Positions 35,691 through 38,076 of a stretch of DNA of 38,076 nt are shown one piece after another; position 1 is the stretch's first letter; every line of letters starts with the position of its first letter. Source of the stretch: Rubrivivax sp. (lineage in GTDB: Bacteria > Pseudomonadota > Gammaproteobacteria > Burkholderiales > Burkholderiaceae_C); NCBI GenBank assembly GCA_016790395.1, contig JAEUPH010000007.1, positions 1 to 38,076 of the forward strand, written 5' to 3'. The notes beneath the pieces were generated by a model. It searched no databases, was not told where the DNA came from, and worked only from the letters and a program-made list of their open reading frames with translations. The translations under genes and the position numbers were made by a program.

Positions 35691-37040
35691 TTGCGTTCGC
35701 TCTATCTCCGCATCTACCTGACGGTCGTCGCCGCGCTGGCGCTCTTTGCGCTGGTTTCGGGCTGGCTGGTGCAGCGGCATCTGGCTGACCAGCGCGAAGA
35801 GCAGCGCGAACGCGTGGAAGCTGCCACGCGGCAGCGTGTGGAGGCCTGGGGCGACCTCATCGAGCGCGCCATGCCGCCGCCCACGGCCCCGGTCGACGAA
35901 CAGGCGGCGGCCCTGCGCGAGTGGTCGCAGCGCCTGCGCCTGCCGATGGCGCTGGACGACGCGGCGGGGCGTCGCCTGGCGGCATCCGATTCCTTCCTGA
36001 GGCGTGAACTCGAGCGGCCGGCCAATGCGCAGCGCATCCAGCCGGTGCGCTTCGAGGACGGCCGCACGCTCTGGGTGCCGCGTCTGAACCCGTTCCGTGG
36101 CGGACCGGGCGCGGCCGCGATGATGCGGGGCGACTCGCCGCCGCCACCCTGGCCGGCCGGCCCTGCCCGACCCTGGCCGGAGGGCTGGGGCATGGCGGCG
36201 CTGCTGGTGGTGCTGTTCGTCGCCGTGGCCGGTGGCGCCTGGCCGGTGGTGCGGCGGCTGACGCGCCGGCTGGAAGCGCTGAAGCAGGGCGTGGAGGCCT
36301 TCGGCGCCGGCGCGCTGCACCAGCGCGTGGCCGAGGACGGCCGCGACGAGGTCGCCGCCGTGGGCGCCAGCTTCAACCGCGCCGCCACGCGCATCGAGGC
36401 CCTGCTGCGTTCGCACCAGAGCCTGCTGGCCAACGCCAGCCACGAGCTGCGCAGCCCGCTGGCGCGGCTGAAGATGGCGGTGGCGATGATGGAAGACGCG
36501 GCGCCGGCGCAGCGCGACGCGCTGCGCAAGGAGATCGACACCGACATCGCCGAACTCGACGCGCTGGTGGAGGAAGTGCTGCTGGCCAGCCGCCTGGACG
36601 CCGCCGCCTCGCTGGAACGGCGCGACGAGGTGGGCGTGCTGGGCCTGGCCGCCGAGGAGGCCGCGCGCGTGGGGGCGTCCGCCCAGGGCGACGACGTCCA
36701 CCTGCAGGGCGACGAGCGCCTGCTGCGCCGCGCGCTGCGCAACCTGCTGGAGAACGCCCGCCGCTATGGCGGCGGCGAGATCGAGGCCACCGTGGCTCGC
36801 CGCGATGGGGGAGGCGCCGTGGTGCGCGTCAGCGACCGCGGCCCCGGCGTGCCCGAGGCCTACCGCGAACGCATCTTCGAGGCCTTCTTCCGCCTGCCCG
36901 GCCACGCGGAGCGCGCCGGCGGCGTTGGCCTCGGCCTGGCGCTCGTGCGCCAGATCGCCGAGCGCCACGGCGGCCACGTCTCGTGCGAGCCGCGCGAGGG
37001 CGGCGGCAGCTGCTTTCTGCTGGTGCTGCCGCTGGGCTAG
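35691..37040 (+). CDS. Sensor histidine kinase (CpxA-like), partner of the OmpR-type regulator
   Basis: This 449-residue kinase has TM1 (about 5-27), a short periplasmic domain (to about 160) ending in a Pro/Trp-rich stretch, TM2 (about 165-187) and a HAMP linker. The phospho-acceptor helix carries H251 (ANASHELRSPLARL). The HATPase domain has NLLENARRYG, SDRGPGVP and GGVGLGLALV. The layout is that of EnvZ/CpxA-type kinases. The TTG start at 35691 has no strong Shine-Dalgarno; it gives MRSLYLRIYL, a usual opening before TM1. The gene is 20 bases after the regulator. Confidence 0.92.
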   Translation: MRSLYLRIYLTVVAALALFALVSGWLVQRHLADQREEQRERVEAATRQRVEAWGDLIERAMPPPTAPVDEQAAALREWSQRLRLPMALDDAAGRRLAASDSFLRRELERPANAQRIQPVRFEDGRTLWVPRLNPFRGGPGAAAMMRGDSPPPPWPAGPARPWPEGWGMAALLVVLFVAVAGGAWPVVRRLTRRLEALKQGVEAFGAGALHQRVAEDGRDEVAAVGASFNRAATRIEALLRSHQSLLANASHELRSPLARLKMAVAMMEDAAPAQRDALRKEIDTDIAELDALVEEVLLASRLDAAASLERRDEVGVLGLAAEEAARVGASAQGDDVHLQGDERLLRRALRNLLENARRYGGGEIEATVARRDGGGAVVRVSDRGPGVPEAYRERIFEAFFRLPGHAERAGGVGLGLALVRQIAERHGGHVSCEPREGGGSCFLLVLPLG

Positions 37041-37048
37041 CCGCGGTT

Positions 37049-37118
37049 TCCGGTTGCGGCTGGAGCTTGTGATCGCAGGTTGCGCTTGCAGTCGCTGCAG
37101 TCGCGCTCGCAGGTTGCG
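37049..37118. repeat. Short degenerate direct repeats around GGTTGCG
   Basis: The 120-base gap before the MATE gene contains GGTTGCG at three places (about 37052, 37078, 37112). TCGCAGGTTGCG occurs exactly at 37073-37084 and 37107-37118. A GCAGTCG/CTGCAGTCG doublet lies between. It may be a remnant of a small repeat or a recombination or protein site; function unknown. Confidence 0.45.
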
Positions 37119-37160
37119 ATTGAAGGTCGCGAAGTCAGGCCGCGGCCTCAGCCCGCCGCG

Positions 37161-38076
37161 TCAGGTCGCTGCCTCGTGCCGCCGCGCCGAGGTGGCCCAG
37201 GCGAGCAGCGCCGCCAGCGCGAGCGCTGCCACCACCAGCGACCCCGTGGCGGCGATCCAGAACCCCGGCGCGCCGCGCAGCGACGGCGGAGTGACGCCCA
37301 GCGTGTCGAAGCCGAGCACGTAGCCGCCGGCCAAGCCGAGGCCCCAGATCGAGAGCGCGTAGATGACCATCGGCGCTGTCGCGATGTGCCAGGCCCGCAG
37401 CACGAAGGCGGCCACGGTCTGCACGGCATCGGCGAGGTGGAACACGGCCACCCAGGCCACCAGCGGCAGCGCCGCCGCCACCACGGCGGCGTCGGGGCTG
37501 TACAGCCGCACCACGCCTTCGCGCAGCACGAAGACCGCGCCGCCGAGCAGCGCCGAGAGCGCGCAGGCGAGCCCCAGGCCGTGCCAGCCCAGGCGCACCG
37601 CCTCGGCCTGGCGGTGCGCGCCGATGCTCTGCGCCACCAGCGTGCCGGTGGCGTTGGCCAGGGCCATCGGCAGCATGAACATCAGCGAGACGAGGTTGGC
37701 CGCGATCTGGTGCCCGGCCACCGCGGTCGTGCCGGCACGGGCGATGAACAGCGCCATGAAGCTGAAGCCGGTGACCTCGATGAGGATGGTGGCGCCCATC
37801 GGCAGGCCGAGCTTGAGCAGGCCGCGGATGGCGGCGCGGTCGGGCCGGTCGAGGCCGCGCCCGAAGAGCCGGAACGGCGCGTAGAACGCGTCGCGCCGCA
37901 GCACCGCGAAGGCGATGAGGACCTGCGACCACATGACGATCACCGTGGCGATGGCGCAGCCCACCGCGCCGAGCGAAGGCACGCCGAGCGCCGGCCAGCC
38001 GAACACCAGCATCGTCGACAGCGGCACCTTCAGCGCCAGGCCGCCGATCTGCAGCGCCATCACCGCCTTGGGCCGC
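37161..38076 (-). CDS. MATE family multidrug/toxin efflux transporter, C-terminal part
   Basis: This is the distal part of a MATE (NorM-like) cation-coupled exporter, open beyond the right edge. The visible 300-odd residues have several hydrophobic helices. The motif GRPKAVMAL at the edge, the GLPMGATILIEVTGFSFMALFIAR segment (cited from GLPMGATILIEV), GHQIAANLVSLMFMLP and VFHLADAVQTVAAFVLRAW (cited by its start VFHLADAVQ) match the second half of NorM proteins. Family members are about 450 residues, so roughly a third is missing off the window. It converges with the histidine kinase gene. It carries out drug or cationic compound export by sodium or proton exchange; substrate not identifiable. 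Confidence 0.92.
   Translation of the reverse strand, partial: RPKAVMALQIGGLALKVPLSTMLVFGWPALGVPSLGAVGCAIATVIVMWSQVLIAFAVLRRDAFYAPFRLFGRGLDRPDRAAIRGLLKLGLPMGATILIEVTGFSFMALFIARAGTTAVAGHQIAANLVSLMFMLPMALANATGTLVAQSIGAHRQAEAVRLGWHGLGLACALSALLGGAVFVLREGVVRLYSPDAAVVAAALPLVAWVAVFHLADAVQTVAAFVLRAWHIATAPMVIYALSIWGLGLAGGYVLGFDTLGVTPPSLRGAPGFWIAATGSLVVAALALAALLAWATSARRHEAAT

Overview
The window is about 38 kb of GC-rich (roughly two-thirds G+C), gene-dense chromosomal DNA. It looks like a beta-proteobacterium of the order Burkholderiales, in the Rubrivivax/Leptothrix/Roseateles type of lineage. The protein sequences, the rph-rdgB-hemW order, the cheRDB set, a PEP-CTERM protein, a Bug-type (TctC) receptor, and the NagR/NagG/NagI relatives support this. 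Placement is by pattern recognition only. Both ends cut genes: a Ser/Thr kinase on the left and a MATE transporter on the right.

Region 1 (1-4.2 kb) holds a kinase/PP2C phosphatase pair, then the housekeeping run rph-rdgB-hemW, which starts from a promoter abutting the rph start codon. Region 2 (4.2-15.6 kb) is motility and signalling. It has cheR-cheD-cheB on the minus strand and a plus-strand operon of GGDEF cyclase, FlhG/MinD-like ATPase and group II truncated haemoglobin. A minus-strand run follows: HD-GYP response regulator, 1492-residue hybrid kinase, FliA-like sigma factor. Region 3 (15.8-20.8 kb) is core: an unrecognised protein, Smr, RadC, an SlpA-type FKBP, IspH, SerS and a tRNA-Ser(CGA) with a clear terminator.

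Region 4 (20.8-31.4 kb) is the accessory part and the most interesting. A NagR-like LysR regulator is divergent from six genes for salicylate 5-hydroxylase (reductase, alpha and beta subunits, ferredoxin), gentisate 1,2-dioxygenase and fumarylpyruvate hydrolase. Facing it on the minus strand, and divergent from a second LysR gene, lie a Bug-type periplasmic receptor, an M20 hippurate-hydrolase-like amidohydrolase, a tandem glycine riboswitch and a DadA-like amino acid dehydrogenase. My hypothesis is that the region handles a glycine conjugate of an aromatic acid such as salicylurate (N-salicyloylglycine). The amidohydrolase would release salicylate, feeding the nag-type genes, and glycine, sensed by the riboswitch. 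No naphthalene dioxygenase or maleylpyruvate isomerase gene is present here.

Region 5 (31.4-38.1 kb) has slyX, an orphan sensor kinase, a PEP-CTERM protein, and a CpxP/Spy-like His/Met/Gly-rich periplasmic protein followed by an OmpR-type regulator and its kinase. A short repeat patch and the MATE transporter come last. No stretch over 300 bases lacks a gene; the longest gaps (27.9-28.2 and 34.1-34.3 kb) hold the riboswitch and a two-way promoter region.
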